Source: Allocatelliglobosispora scoriae (GTDB taxonomy: Bacteria > Actinomycetota > Actinomycetes > Mycobacteriales > Micromonosporaceae). Taken from it: a stretch of 64,000 bases of DNA. The translations under genes and the position numbers were made by a program. Position 1 is the stretch's first letter. The number at the start of each line of letters is the position of its first letter. Where the stretch lies: contig NZ_JACHMN010000003.1 of assembly GCF_014204945.1 (NCBI RefSeq), forward strand, positions 682,001 through 746,000. The letters are read 5' to 3'. Below, piece after piece: positions 45,701-54,055 of this stretch. Under the pieces are notes generated by a model, which did not search any database, was not told where the DNA came from, and saw only the letters and a program-made list of their open reading frames with translations.

Positions 45701-46480
45701 ATGACTTTGCTGGGACACGGCCGCTACTGCGATGAGATCGTGGCGCAGACCGAGCTGCTCCGCACCCTGATCCGCGGCGCCGACCTCGCCGTCGAGGTGC
45801 CGACCTGTCCAGGATGGACACTGGAGACGCTGGTGCGGCACATCGGCGGCAACCTCCGGACCGTCGAGACCGCCGTGCGGACCGGCGAGGCGGTCGACAG
45901 CCCCGCCGAGCAGGTCGCCGAGCTGACCGGCCCGGCGAGCCACGACCCGGCCGCGATCGAGGCCTGGTTCGCCGAGGGCGCCGCCCGCTATGTCGAGTCG
46001 ATGCGCAAGGCCGGTCCGGACGTGCAGGCTCAGGTCTGGGGCATTCCCTGGACAACCCTCCCCTGGGTACGCCGTGGGCTGCACGACATCGTCATCCACC
46101 GACTCGACGCGTCGATCGCGCTGGGCGTCGACTACAAGCTCGACCTCGACCTCGCCGCCGACTCCATCGACGAGCTGCTGGAGCTCTTCACCGGCCTGCA
46201 GGCGATGGGCGCGATCCCGAAGCTCGCCGACCTGCGCGGCCTGGGGGAGTCCCTGCTGCTGGTCGCGACCGACACGGGCCAGTCGTGGCACATCGACTGC
46301 GGCGCCGAGGGCTTCACCTGGCGCCAAGGCGAGGGAAGGGCGACGGTCACCCTCGCGGGCAACCTCCTGGACGTGCTGGCGGTCTTCTACCGCCGCCAGC
46401 CGGTCACCAGCCCTCGAGTCCAGGTCACCGGCGACACCGCCCTGCTCGACTTCTGGCTGGACCGAGTCTCCCTCACCTGA
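45701..46480 (+). CDS. Maleylpyruvate isomerase family (DinB-like, mycothiol-dependent type)
   Basis: A 259-residue protein with the DinB-like helical bundle of the mycothiol-dependent maleylpyruvate isomerase group: VEVPTCPGWTLETLVRHIGG, RTVETAVRTGEAVD, WVRRGLHDIVIHRLDASIAL (metal-binding His residues). Such proteins use mycothiol or metal to transform small thiol or keto compounds; many have no known substrate. ATG 45701. Presence of this family fits an actinobacterial host. Confidence 0.83.
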   Translation: MTLLGHGRYCDEIVAQTELLRTLIRGADLAVEVPTCPGWTLETLVRHIGGNLRTVETAVRTGEAVDSPAEQVAELTGPASHDPAAIEAWFAEGAARYVESMRKAGPDVQAQVWGIPWTTLPWVRRGLHDIVIHRLDASIALGVDYKLDLDLAADSIDELLELFTGLQAMGAIPKLADLRGLGESLLLVATDTGQSWHIDCGAEGFTWRQGEGRATVTLAGNLLDVLAVFYRRQPVTSPRVQVTGDTALLDFWLDRVSLT

Positions 46481-46506
46481 CCGCCCCCCACGCCGCGCAA
46501 GCCCCT

Positions 46507-46585
46507 AATTCGCGTTGATCAAGGGAAGACTCACCATGTCGAGGGTCCGATATGCGGCGAGTCTTCCCTTGATCAACGCGAATTT
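46507..46585. repeat. Family B palindrome, copy 4
   Basis: Core arms as in the other copies, 20-base loop identical to the reverse complement of the loop at 45.2 kb. It lies between two convergent genes (stops at 46480 and 46593). Confidence 0.9.
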
Positions 46586-46592
46586 TTGGGGG

Positions 46593-47783
46593 TCAGGCGG
46601 TGCGGAGGGTGAGGACCGTTATCTCGCTGGGGGCGAAGACGCGTAGCGGGGGACCCCAGAAGCCGGTGCCTCGGCTCGTGTAGAGCTGCGTGCGCTCACC
46701 GTGGCGGCTCAGGCCCTGGACCGAGGGCTGGTCGAGCTTCACCAGGAAGTTGAAGGGCCAGATCTGGCCGCCGTGGGTGTGGCCGGAGATCTGCAGGTCG
46801 ACTCCGGCCGCTGCCGCCTCGCGGACCTGCTTGGGCTGATGGGCGACGAGCAGCACGGGCAGGGACGCGTCGGTGCCGGCGAGCGCGCCGTCGAGGTTGG
46901 GGCGGTGGCCGGGGAGTCCGGAACCGGCGGCGGTCGCGTCGTCGATGCCCGCGACGATCAGCCGGTCACCGCCGCGCTCCACCACGACGTGGCGGTTGTG
47001 CAGCAGGTCCCAGCCGAGCTCGCCCATCCGGTCGAGCCAGCCCTGTGCCTCGCTGTAGTACTCGTGGTTGCCGGTGACGTAGACCCGGGCCATCTTCGCC
47101 CGGATCGTGCCGAGGGGCGCCGACTGCTCGCGCCGCTTGTCCGCGGTGCCGTCGGCGATGTCGCCGGCGTGGACGACGATGTCGGGGTCGAGCTTGTTTA
47201 CGGCCGCGGCGACCCCGGCCGACCAGCGAGCGCGGTTGATCGGGCCGTAGTGGGTGTCGGTCAGCACGACGACCCTGGTCCCGTCGAGCCCGGCGCCGAG
47301 CCGGGGCAGGGTCACCTCGACGTGGCGCAGGCGCGGCACCCGCATCGCCTCGACGGCGCCCCAGATGATGAGCGGGACCGCGACGGCGACGATGGCGACG
47401 GCCACGATCCGGGAGCGGACCGGGTTGTCGACCCCGGCGACGATGAGCCCGAGCCGGAGCACGTTGCTGAGCAGGGTCCAGGTGAACAGCACCCAGACCA
47501 CGCCGAGCATCGTGTCGGCGATCCGAGCCGCCCAGTCGGCGCCGCCGCCGCGATGGCCGAGGTACATCAGGACGGGGAAGGCGATGACGGCCACGGCGAA
47601 GACGGCGGTGCCGATGGCGAAGACGGGGGCGGGCCAGTCGGTCGAGGCCGAGACCAGCGCCCACCAGGGCAGGCCGAAGAGGGCGGCGAGCACGAGGAGG
47701 ACCACCCCGCCGAAGATGAACGGGCGAAGCACCTGCCCCACGCTCCGGCCGGTGTTGATGGGGAGCGATTCGCTGTCTGACAT
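46593..47783 (-). CDS. Membrane metallophosphoesterase
   Basis: A 396-residue protein with four hydrophobic segments in the first 150 residues (for example FIFGGVVLLVLAALFGLPWW and IVAVAIVAVAVPLIIWGAVE) and a calcineurin-like domain: VVVLTDTHYGPINR, DIVVHAGDIADG, YVTGNHEYYS, LVAHQPKQV and ISGHTHGGQIWPFN. It resembles the YkuE/YaeI-type phosphoesterases, some of which act on lipids such as UDP-diacylglucosamine. ATG 47783 with GAGGGG 8 bases upstream. A good promoter lies just upstream. Confidence 0.92.
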   Translation of the reverse strand: MSDSESLPINTGRSVGQVLRPFIFGGVVLLVLAALFGLPWWALVSASTDWPAPVFAIGTAVFAVAVIAFPVLMYLGHRGGGADWAARIADTMLGVVWVLFTWTLLSNVLRLGLIVAGVDNPVRSRIVAVAIVAVAVPLIIWGAVEAMRVPRLRHVEVTLPRLGAGLDGTRVVVLTDTHYGPINRARWSAGVAAAVNKLDPDIVVHAGDIADGTADKRREQSAPLGTIRAKMARVYVTGNHEYYSEAQGWLDRMGELGWDLLHNRHVVVERGGDRLIVAGIDDATAAGSGLPGHRPNLDGALAGTDASLPVLLVAHQPKQVREAAAAGVDLQISGHTHGGQIWPFNFLVKLDQPSVQGLSRHGERTQLYTSRGTGFWGPPLRVFAPSEITVLTLRTA

Positions 47784-47818
47784 CCGTAGTGCCCCTCGAT
47801 CGCGGTGGTGGTGCACCG

Positions 47819-47847
47819 ATAATAACGAACCGACGGTCTTTTAACAA
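47819..47847 (-). promoter_or_regulatory. Promoter of the metallophosphoesterase gene
   Basis: On the minus strand TTGTTA (47842-47847) and TATTAT (47819-47824) are 17 bases apart, 36 bases before the start codon. CTTTTAACAAAAG within the -35 area is a short inverted repeat that could bind a regulator. Confidence 0.6.
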
Positions 47848-48000
47848 AAGGACAGCGGTCTGTTATCGGCAACAGTACTCCGGGATCACGGGTGCCTACG
47901 CGGTACGGAAGACGGCCGCCTCGGCGAGGGCGATCAGGCCGGTACGGGCACCGGCGTCGATCGGCAGCGCGGCGAGGTGGGAGAGCGCTTCGGCGTACCG

Positions 48001-48040
48001 CCGCTGGATCATCGTCTCGACCGCTGGATCATCGTCTCGA
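48001..48040. repeat. 20-bp tandem duplication inside a polyprenyl synthetase gene
   Basis: CCGCTGGATCATCGTCTCGA occurs twice in a row without mismatch (48001-48020 and 48021-48040). Twenty is not a multiple of three, so the extra copy shifts the reading frame. Confidence 0.95.
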
Positions 48041-48971
48041 CGGCCGTGACGGCCCCCGTGTCGGTGATGGCGGCGCGGAGCGTGCGCGCACCGGACTCGT
48101 CGAGGCCGGGGCTGCCGTAGAGGTCCCGGATGCGGGTGGACTGCGTGGCGCGGGCGCGCCGGCGGGCGATCGCGATCAGCATCGTCGGCTTGCCCGCGCG
48201 CAGGTCGTCCAGGTCCGGCTTGCCGGTGTCGGTGGGTGTGCCGAAGACGCCGAGCAGGTCGTCGCGGAGCTGGAAGGCCGCGCCCAGCGGATCGCCGAAG
48301 CCCGCCAAACCGGTGATGAGCCGCCGATCGGCCCCGGCGAGCGCCGCACCGATCTGCAGCGGCCGGGTCACGGTGTAACGGGCGGTCTTGTACTTGATGA
48401 TCTCCTCGCAGCTCGCCGTCGTGCCGTCGGCGGCGGTGATGTCGAGGAACTGGCCCAGGATGATCTCGTTGCGCATCAGGACCAGCCAGGGCAGCGCCGC
48501 GGCGAGCTCCCCGGCGGGCAGCCCGGACTCGTGGAACATCTGCTCCGACCACATCGCGCAGAGGTCACCCGCGAGGATGGCGAGGCTGCCGCCCATCCGC
48601 TCGGCGGCCGCCTCGGACTCGTGGGCGTACAGGCGGGCGAGGGAGCGGTGCATGGTGGGTTCACCCCGGCGCAGGTCGCTGGCGTCCATGATGTCGTCGT
48701 GGATCAGCGCGAAGCTGTGGAACAGCTCCAGTGACGCCGCCGCGCAGATCAGTCCGGGCTCGGGCGTCCGACTGGTCGCGGACCAGCCCCAGTAGCAGAA
48801 CGACGGGCGCAACCGCTTGCCGCCCGCGAGGATGAAACGGCGAATGAGCTGCGGCAGCGGTCCCGGCACGGTGTCGGGCCAGTCGGCGGCGCGGGCGTCG
48901 AGAAAGGCGGCGAGCGCGTCGTCGAACTGCCCGCGGAGACCGGTGGATGCGCGCAGCGTCGAGTTCGACAT
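48009..48971 (-). CDS. Polyprenyl synthetase, C-terminus truncated by frameshift
   Basis: A 320-residue isoprenyl diphosphate synthase. The first Asp-rich motif is HDDIMDASDLRRG (D92-D96), the second QLRDDLLGVFG; GGKRLRPSFCYWG is the family start. The frame ends MIQRSRR at 48009 because a 20-bp unit is duplicated. Without the duplication it would read MIQRRYAEALSHLAALPIDA and continue to a stop at 47896, about 30 residues more, the usual C-terminal helices. So this is either a recent loss-of-function allele or a sequence/assembly error. ATG 48971. No phytoene synthase or terpene synthase is adjacent. Confidence 0.85.
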   Translation of the reverse strand: MSNSTLRASTGLRGQFDDALAAFLDARAADWPDTVPGPLPQLIRRFILAGGKRLRPSFCYWGWSATSRTPEPGLICAAASLELFHSFALIHDDIMDASDLRRGEPTMHRSLARLYAHESEAAAERMGGSLAILAGDLCAMWSEQMFHESGLPAGELAAALPWLVLMRNEIILGQFLDITAADGTTASCEEIIKYKTARYTVTRPLQIGAALAGADRRLITGLAGFGDPLGAAFQLRDDLLGVFGTPTDTGKPDLDDLRAGKPTMLIAIARRRARATQSTRIRDLYGSPGLDESGARTLRAAITDTGAVTAVETMIQRSRR

Positions 48972-49126
48972 GCCTATGACGAAACGCTGCGGCCTGTCGT
49001 GGTCGCAAGGGGGCGTGCCGTGGCGCGGAACGCCCACCCCGGTGGTCTCCCACCGAGGTGGGCGGAAGGCCGGGGAGGATGCATACGGTTGACCAGGTCC
49101 GCAACCCCAGACGGGAGGGCCTGACC

Positions 49127-49870
49127 ATGGATTTCCACCGTGATCCCACCGGCCTCGTTGCGCGTACGGTGCGGGTGCTGGAGGAACTCGCCTGCAACGG
49201 CCGCCCGATGACCCTCTCCGAGCTGACCCGCGCCGCTCTCGTACCGAAGTCCAGCATGCACCGCATCCTGACGATGCTGTTGGAGACGGAGGCGGTGGTC
49301 CGCCGAGGCGAGCTTTACCACCTCGCCCGGGAGTTCGCCGAGACCATCCATCACGGACAGCGGGGCGAGTTCACCATCCTGCGCCGAGCGGTCGCGCCCC
49401 ACCTCGTCGACCTGCACCGCCGCAGCGGTGGCCAGGTCACCAGCCTCGCGGTCCTCGACGGGGACGAGGTTGTCGTCCTGGACAGCATCTTCACCCACGA
49501 GCACCACGCCGCACTGCGACAGCAGCCCTACCGGATGCCGGCCCGGACCACCGCGGCCGGTCAGGTGCTGCTCGCGATGGGGCCGGACGGCGAGCAGCGG
49601 GTGGAGCTGGAGGATGCCCCGTTGGCCAGGGTCCGCCGGGACGGGCTCGCGGTCTGTCGACGGGAGGTCGCGGAGGAGTTCGCCGGGGTCGCCGTCCCGA
49701 TCATCGGTCCCCGGGGCGACGTGATCGCCGCGCTCTCGCTCGGCGGCCGCCAGGATCTCATCACCGGCTGGCACCTCGGGAGGCTCCTGCGCCAGATCGC
49801 CTACGCCGCGTCCCTCGCCGTCCGCGGCATCGGCACCGGCACTCGGGATCGGCAACGTCCGGCGGCCTGA
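49127..49870 (+). CDS. IclR-family transcriptional regulator
   Basis: A 247-residue regulator: winged helix at the N-terminus (ARTVRVLEELACNGRPMTLS, ALVPKSSMHRILTMLLE) and an IclR effector domain (GQVTSLAVLDGDEVVVLDSI, MPARTTAAGQVLLAMG, GVAVPIIGPRGDVIAALSL). ATG 49127 has GGGAGG 8 bases upstream. It is the first gene of the region encoding acyl-CoA dehydrogenases and a Liv-type transporter and may control them in response to a carboxylate ligand. Confidence 0.92.
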   Translation: MDFHRDPTGLVARTVRVLEELACNGRPMTLSELTRAALVPKSSMHRILTMLLETEAVVRRGELYHLAREFAETIHHGQRGEFTILRRAVAPHLVDLHRRSGGQVTSLAVLDGDEVVVLDSIFTHEHHAALRQQPYRMPARTTAAGQVLLAMGPDGEQRVELEDAPLARVRRDGLAVCRREVAEEFAGVAVPIIGPRGDVIAALSLGGRQDLITGWHLGRLLRQIAYAASLAVRGIGTGTRDRQRPAA

Positions 49871-49935
49871 CCTGGGGGTGTCGCCGGATCCCCCCGCTGC
49901 CCCGGTCCCGCGAGGCGGCGTCCGGCCGAGGGGGC

Positions 49936-49983
49936 TTGGCAGCGAGGGCTCCCGCCCCTATATTTGCATTCTCAGTGCAAATA
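49936..49983 (+). promoter_or_regulatory. Promoter and palindromic operator of the acyl-CoA dehydrogenase pair
   Basis: TTGGCA (49936-49941) and TATATT (49959-49964), 17 bases apart, form a near-consensus promoter. Overlapping its -10 is the inverted repeat TATTTGCA-N7-TGCAAATA (49961-49983), a likely repressor site just before the GTG start. Confidence 0.75.
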
Positions 49984-50000
49984 CATTTCGGGAGCCGTCC

Positions 50001-51185
50001 GTGACCGAGTCCATCCCTGATCGACTCTCCGCCCTGGTCAGCGCGTTCCTCGCCGACCACGACCCGCGCGGGGACCGCCTCGAGTTCCTGCGTGCCCGCT
50101 TCGACGCCGGGCTCTCCTGGCTGCACTTCCCCGAGGGCCACGGCGGCCTCGGCGTCTCCCGGGTGTTCCAGCCCGCCGTCGACGCCGCCTTCGCCGCGGC
50201 CGGTGCGCCCGACAACCGGCCCCGCAAGATCTCCGTCGGCCTCGGCATGGCGGCACCGACCCTGCTGCACCACGGCAACGAAGCCCAGCGGCAGCGGTTC
50301 CTCCGTCCCCTGTGGACGGGCGAGGAGGTCTGGTGCCAGCTCTTCAGCGAGCCCGGTGCCGGCTCCGACCTGGCCGGGCTCGCCTGCCGGGCGGTCCGCG
50401 ACGGCGACGGCTGGGTCGTCGACGGGCAGAAGGTCTGGACGTCGCAGGCCTTCGGCTCGCGGTGGGGCATCCTGCTCGCCCGCACCGATCCAACCGTGCC
50501 CAAGCATCGCGGGCTCACCTTCTTCGCCTGCGACATGCACGCCCCGGGTGTCGAGGTCCGGCCGCTGCGGCAGCTCACCGGCGAGACCGAGTTCAACGAG
50601 GTCTTCCTCACCGGTGTGCGGCTCGGCGACGACCTGCGTCTCGGCGAGGTCGGCGACGGCTGGGCGGTCGCCCGCACCACCCTGATGAACGAGCGCGTCA
50701 GCATCGGCGGCGGCGCGATCCCGCGCGAGGGCGGCCTGATCGGGGTGCTCGCCAAGACCTGGCGCACCCGCCCCGATCTGCGTACGCCGGGCGCCCACGA
50801 CGCGCTGCTGCGCGCCTGGGTGCGAGCCGAGGCGATCCGGCTCACCGGACAGCGGGTGCGCCAGCAGCTCGCCGCGGGGGAGCCGGGGCCGGAAGGGTCG
50901 GCGGTGAAGCTCTCCTACGCCGCGGTCGCGCAGGAGATCACCGGCCTCGAACTGGAAATCCTCGGTGAGCAGGGGCTCCGGCACGACGACTGGACCCTGC
51001 GCATGCCGGGCGCGGTGGAGTTCCTCGACCGCTCGCCCACGCACCGCTACCTGCGGGCCAAGGGCAACTCCATCGAGGGCGGCACCTCGGAGATCCTGCG
51101 CAACATCGTGGCCGAGCGCGTTCTCGGCCTGCCCGCCGAACCCCGTCGCGACCTCGACCTCGCCTGGAAGGACCTCGCCAAGTGA
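50001..51185 (+). CDS. Acyl-CoA dehydrogenase 1
   Basis: A 394-residue FAD-dependent acyl-CoA dehydrogenase: N-terminal helices, LHFPEGHGGLGVS, the middle domain VWCQLFSEPGAGSDLAGLAC and DGWVVDGQKVWTSQA, and the C-terminal KGNSIEGGTSEILRNIVAER. GTG 50001 with CGGGAG 6 bases upstream. It overlaps the second dehydrogenase by GTGA; such pairs often form heteromeric enzymes in ring or steroid catabolism (FadE type). The substrate is unknown. Confidence 0.92.
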   Translation: MTESIPDRLSALVSAFLADHDPRGDRLEFLRARFDAGLSWLHFPEGHGGLGVSRVFQPAVDAAFAAAGAPDNRPRKISVGLGMAAPTLLHHGNEAQRQRFLRPLWTGEEVWCQLFSEPGAGSDLAGLACRAVRDGDGWVVDGQKVWTSQAFGSRWGILLARTDPTVPKHRGLTFFACDMHAPGVEVRPLRQLTGETEFNEVFLTGVRLGDDLRLGEVGDGWAVARTTLMNERVSIGGGAIPREGGLIGVLAKTWRTRPDLRTPGAHDALLRAWVRAEAIRLTGQRVRQQLAAGEPGPEGSAVKLSYAAVAQEITGLELEILGEQGLRHDDWTLRMPGAVEFLDRSPTHRYLRAKGNSIEGGTSEILRNIVAERVLGLPAEPRRDLDLAWKDLAK

Positions 51186-52270
51186 CCAGCACCGACCTGC
51201 TCTACTCCGATGTGGACGTCGAGCTGCGGGCGGGCCTGCGGGCGATGCTCGGTGCCCGCAGCGCCTGGCCGGACGTGCTGCGGCGCACCGAGACCGCCGA
51301 GACGGCCGACCCCGCGCTCTGGCACACCCTGGCGACGGAGATGGAGCTCGCCGGGCTCGCCGTCCCCGAGGAGTTCGGCGGTGCCGCAGCGGGCTTCCAC
51401 CAGACCGCCGTCGTGCTGGAGGAGCTGGGCCGGGCCGTGGCGCCGGTGCCCTATCTCAGCAGCGCGGTGATCGCCACGGCCGCCCTGCTCGCCAGCCGGG
51501 ACGCCGAGCTGCTCGCCGTCGTCGCGAGCGGGGAGAAGCAGGCGGCACTCGCCGTGCCGTTCTCGTCGGGACCGGCTGCCCCGCCGCACACGGTGCATGC
51601 CGACGGTTCCGTGCTCACCGGCACGGTCCGGGCGGTCGCGGGTGGGCTCACGGCGGACGTGCTGCTCGTACCCACGGCTGGTGGGCTCTTCGCGGTGAGC
51701 GCGGCCGAGGCCGTGCGCGAGCCGGTCGTCTCGCTGGACCAGACCCGGCCGCTCGCGGATCTGAGCTTCTCCGGCGCCTACGGGCGGCTGCTCGCGCGGG
51801 GCGACGCGGCCGCCGAGGTGGTGGTGACCGCGCTCGTCACCGGTGCCGCGCTGCTCGCATCGGAGCAGGTCGGCGTCGCGCAGTGGTGTCTGGACACGAC
51901 GGTGGAGTATGTCCGCGAGCGGCACCAGTTCGGCCGGCCCATCGGCTCGTTCCAGGCGGTCAAGCACCGTCTCGCCGATGTCTGGGTCGAGGTCGCCCAG
52001 GCTCGGGCGGTCGCTCGGCACGCGGCGGTGTGCGCCGGTGCGGGCGGCTGGGAGGCGGTGGTCGCGGCCTCGTTGGCCCAGGCCTACTGCGGGCCGGTCG
52101 CGGTGCTGGCGGCGGAGACGTGCGTGCAGCTCCATGGTGGAGTCGGCTTCACCTGGGAGCACCCGGCGCACCTGTATCTCAAGCGGGCCAAGAGTTCGGC
52201 GATCGGCCTCGGCACGGCCGACCGGCACCGCGCGGCGCTGGCCGCGATGGTCGACCTGCCCCCGGCCTGA
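51182..52270 (+). CDS. Acyl-CoA dehydrogenase 2 (partner subunit)
   Basis: A 362-residue acyl-CoA dehydrogenase-like protein, shorter than its neighbour: LAVPEEFGGAAAGFHQTAVV, RERHQFGRPIGSFQAVKHRL, TCVQLHGGVGFTWEHPAHLY. Middle-domain FAD motifs are weak, as in the beta-type subunits of heterodimeric dehydrogenases. GTG 51182 overlaps the first dehydrogenase's stop, so equal production is likely. The pair probably works as one enzyme; this is inferred from the arrangement. Confidence 0.88.
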   Translation: MTSTDLLYSDVDVELRAGLRAMLGARSAWPDVLRRTETAETADPALWHTLATEMELAGLAVPEEFGGAAAGFHQTAVVLEELGRAVAPVPYLSSAVIATAALLASRDAELLAVVASGEKQAALAVPFSSGPAAPPHTVHADGSVLTGTVRAVAGGLTADVLLVPTAGGLFAVSAAEAVREPVVSLDQTRPLADLSFSGAYGRLLARGDAAAEVVVTALVTGAALLASEQVGVAQWCLDTTVEYVRERHQFGRPIGSFQAVKHRLADVWVEVAQARAVARHAAVCAGAGGWEAVVAASLAQAYCGPVAVLAAETCVQLHGGVGFTWEHPAHLYLKRAKSSAIGLGTADRHRAALAAMVDLPPA

Positions 52271-52320
52271 GTGCCGTCGGGTCGGTGCCTCGCCGACGAC
52301 CCGGATCGCTTCGCGATCCA

Positions 52321-52423
52321 CGATCGCCGCACCTCTTGAAGAGTTGGTGTCATCGCCGAGGTCGCGCGTGTGCAGGGAAGGCGCCGTTTGGCACCAACTC
52401 TTCAAGAGTTGGTGCCAAACGGC
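52321..52423. repeat. Family A palindromes, variant pair
   Basis: A half-copy with one change (CACCTCTTGAAGAGTTGGTG, near 52330-52349) and a long perfect palindrome of 20-bp arms around a central C (52383-52423) that contains the family core. It lies between the dehydrogenase pair and the transporter operon, and may terminate the former. Confidence 0.82.
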
Positions 52424-52472
52424 GGGCGTTTCGGCCGGAAGCGGGTGCGCGTTACGAGGCCGTAACAAGGCA

Positions 52473-52509
52473 TTGACGTAGCGCTCATTAAATATACACT
52501 CCCAGTGTA
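52473..52509 (+). promoter_or_regulatory. Promoter and operator of the Liv-type transporter operon
   Basis: TTGACG (52473-52478) and TACACT (52495-52500), 16 bases apart. The -10 is half of an inverted repeat TACACT-CCC-AGTGTA (52495-52509) that shares CAGTG with the operators at 50.0, 61.7 and 62.6 kb. Confidence 0.7.
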
Positions 52510-52536
52510 ATAACAATGACGGTGAAGGGAGCGCGG

Positions 52537-53331
52537 GTGAACCAGCAATCGGGTCTGGCGCTCGACGGGATCGGAGTGCGCTTCGGCGGCCTGGTCGCGC
52601 TCGACGGCGTGACGCTGCGCTGCCCGCCCGGCCGCATCCTCGGTGTCATCGGGCCCAACGGCGCGGGCAAGACCACGCTCTTCAACGTGGTCTGCGGCTT
52701 CGTCCGGCCGACCAGCGGCACCATCACCCTCGACGGTCGCCCGCTGCGCCCCAGACCGCATCGGCTCGCCGCGCTCGGCATCGGCCGCACCCTCCAGGGC
52801 GTCGGACTCTTCGCCGGGCTCAGCGTGGTGGAGAACGTGATGATCGGCGCGAGCCACACGGCACGGGCCGGGTTCGCCTCGGCGCTGCTCGGGCTGCCGC
52901 GCAGCGACCGCGACGAGCGCCGCATCCGTGACGCCGCGATGGAGCTGCTCGCCGAGCTCGGCATCGCCGAGCACGCCGACGCCTCGCCCGGCACCCTGCC
53001 CTATGCCCTGCGCAAGAAGGTCTCCATCGCCCGGGCGCTGGCGGCGAAGCCCCGGCTGCTCCTGCTCGACGAGCCGGCCGGCGGCCTCGGCGCCGACGAG
53101 ATCTCCGAGCTCCAGCAGCTCGTCGCGGGACTCCCCGCCCGCGACGGCGGCGAGACCTCGGTGATGCTCGTCGAGCACCACATGGACTTCGTCATGTCGC
53201 TCTGCGACGAGGTGGTGGTGCTCGACTTCGGCCGGGTCATCGCCACCGGATCGCCGCAGCAGGTCCGCGATGACCCGGCCGTCGCGGAGGCCTACCTCGG
53301 TGCCGTCGTCGAATCGGGGGACCAGGCATGA
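52537..53331 (+). CDS. Branched-chain-type ABC transporter ATPase (LivG-like)
   Basis: A 264-residue ABC ATPase of the LivG group: Walker A GPNGAGKTTLFNVV, a degenerate signature LPYALRKKVSIARAL where LSYGxQ is usual, Walker B LLLLDEPAGGLG, and switch VEHHMDFVMSLCD. GTG 52537 is preferred over ATG 52516 because AAGGGAG lies 5 bases before it. It is the first gene of a five-gene operon for a Liv-type importer; ligand probably an amino acid, short acid or aromatic acid, judging from the catabolic genes nearby. Confidence 0.93.
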   Translation: MNQQSGLALDGIGVRFGGLVALDGVTLRCPPGRILGVIGPNGAGKTTLFNVVCGFVRPTSGTITLDGRPLRPRPHRLAALGIGRTLQGVGLFAGLSVVENVMIGASHTARAGFASALLGLPRSDRDERRIRDAAMELLAELGIAEHADASPGTLPYALRKKVSIARALAAKPRLLLLDEPAGGLGADEISELQQLVAGLPARDGGETSVMLVEHHMDFVMSLCDEVVVLDFGRVIATGSPQQVRDDPAVAEAYLGAVVESGDQA

Positions 53332-54041
53332 GCGAGCTGCTCCTTGCGGTCAGCGGGCTCGTCGCCGGCTACGGCGCCGCACCGGTGCTGCACGAGGTCG
53401 ACCTCGCCGTCGAGGCCGGGACCATCGTCGCCGTCCTCGGGGCCAACGGTGCGGGCAAGTCCACGCTGTTGCGTACCATCTCGGGGCTCGTCCGACCCGC
53501 GGCCGGGACGATCAGCTTCGACGGCGCCGACCTGCGCGGGGTCGCCGTCGAGCAGGTCGTCCGGCGAGGGCTGGCACACGTGCCCGAGGGGCGCGGCATC
53601 GTCGAGGAGCTGACGGTCGAGGAGAACCTGCGGCTCGGCGGCCTCTGGCGGGCCCGCGACGCACGCCGTGACGTCGAGGAGATCTACGAGCTCTTCGCCC
53701 CGCTCGCCGGTCGCCGCCGCAGTGCCGGTCACCAGCTCTCCGGCGGGGAGCGCCAACTCCTCGCCATCGGCCGGGCCCTGATGGCCAAGCCGCGCCTGCT
53801 TCTGCTCGACGAGCCGTCGCTCGGCCTCGCTCCACGGATCACCGCGCAGATCATGGCGCTGCTACGCCACCTGCGCGACGACACGGGCCTCGCGGTGCTG
53901 CTCGTCGAGCAGAACGTACGCAGTGCGCTCTCCGTCGCCGATCGAGGTGTCGTCATCTCCCTCGGCAAGGTCGTCGCCGACGCGGATGCCGCGGCACTCC
54001 GCGACGACGCGGACCTTCGCCATGCCTACCTCGGATTCTGA
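53328..54041 (+). CDS. Branched-chain-type ABC transporter ATPase (LivF-like)
   Basis: A 237-residue ATPase: Walker A GANGAGKSTLLRTI, LAHVPEGRGIVEELTVEENL (the LivF-specific region), signature HQLSGGERQLLAIGRAL, Walker B LLLLDEPSLGLAP. ATGA overlap with the LivG-like gene. The two ATPases would form a heterodimer on the LivHM-type permease pair encoded next. Confidence 0.95.
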   Translation: MSELLLAVSGLVAGYGAAPVLHEVDLAVEAGTIVAVLGANGAGKSTLLRTISGLVRPAAGTISFDGADLRGVAVEQVVRRGLAHVPEGRGIVEELTVEENLRLGGLWRARDARRDVEEIYELFAPLAGRRRSAGHQLSGGERQLLAIGRALMAKPRLLLLDEPSLGLAPRITAQIMALLRHLRDDTGLAVLLVEQNVRSALSVADRGVVISLGKVVADADAAALRDDADLRHAYLGF

Positions 54042-54055
54042 GCGGAGTGACTGAC

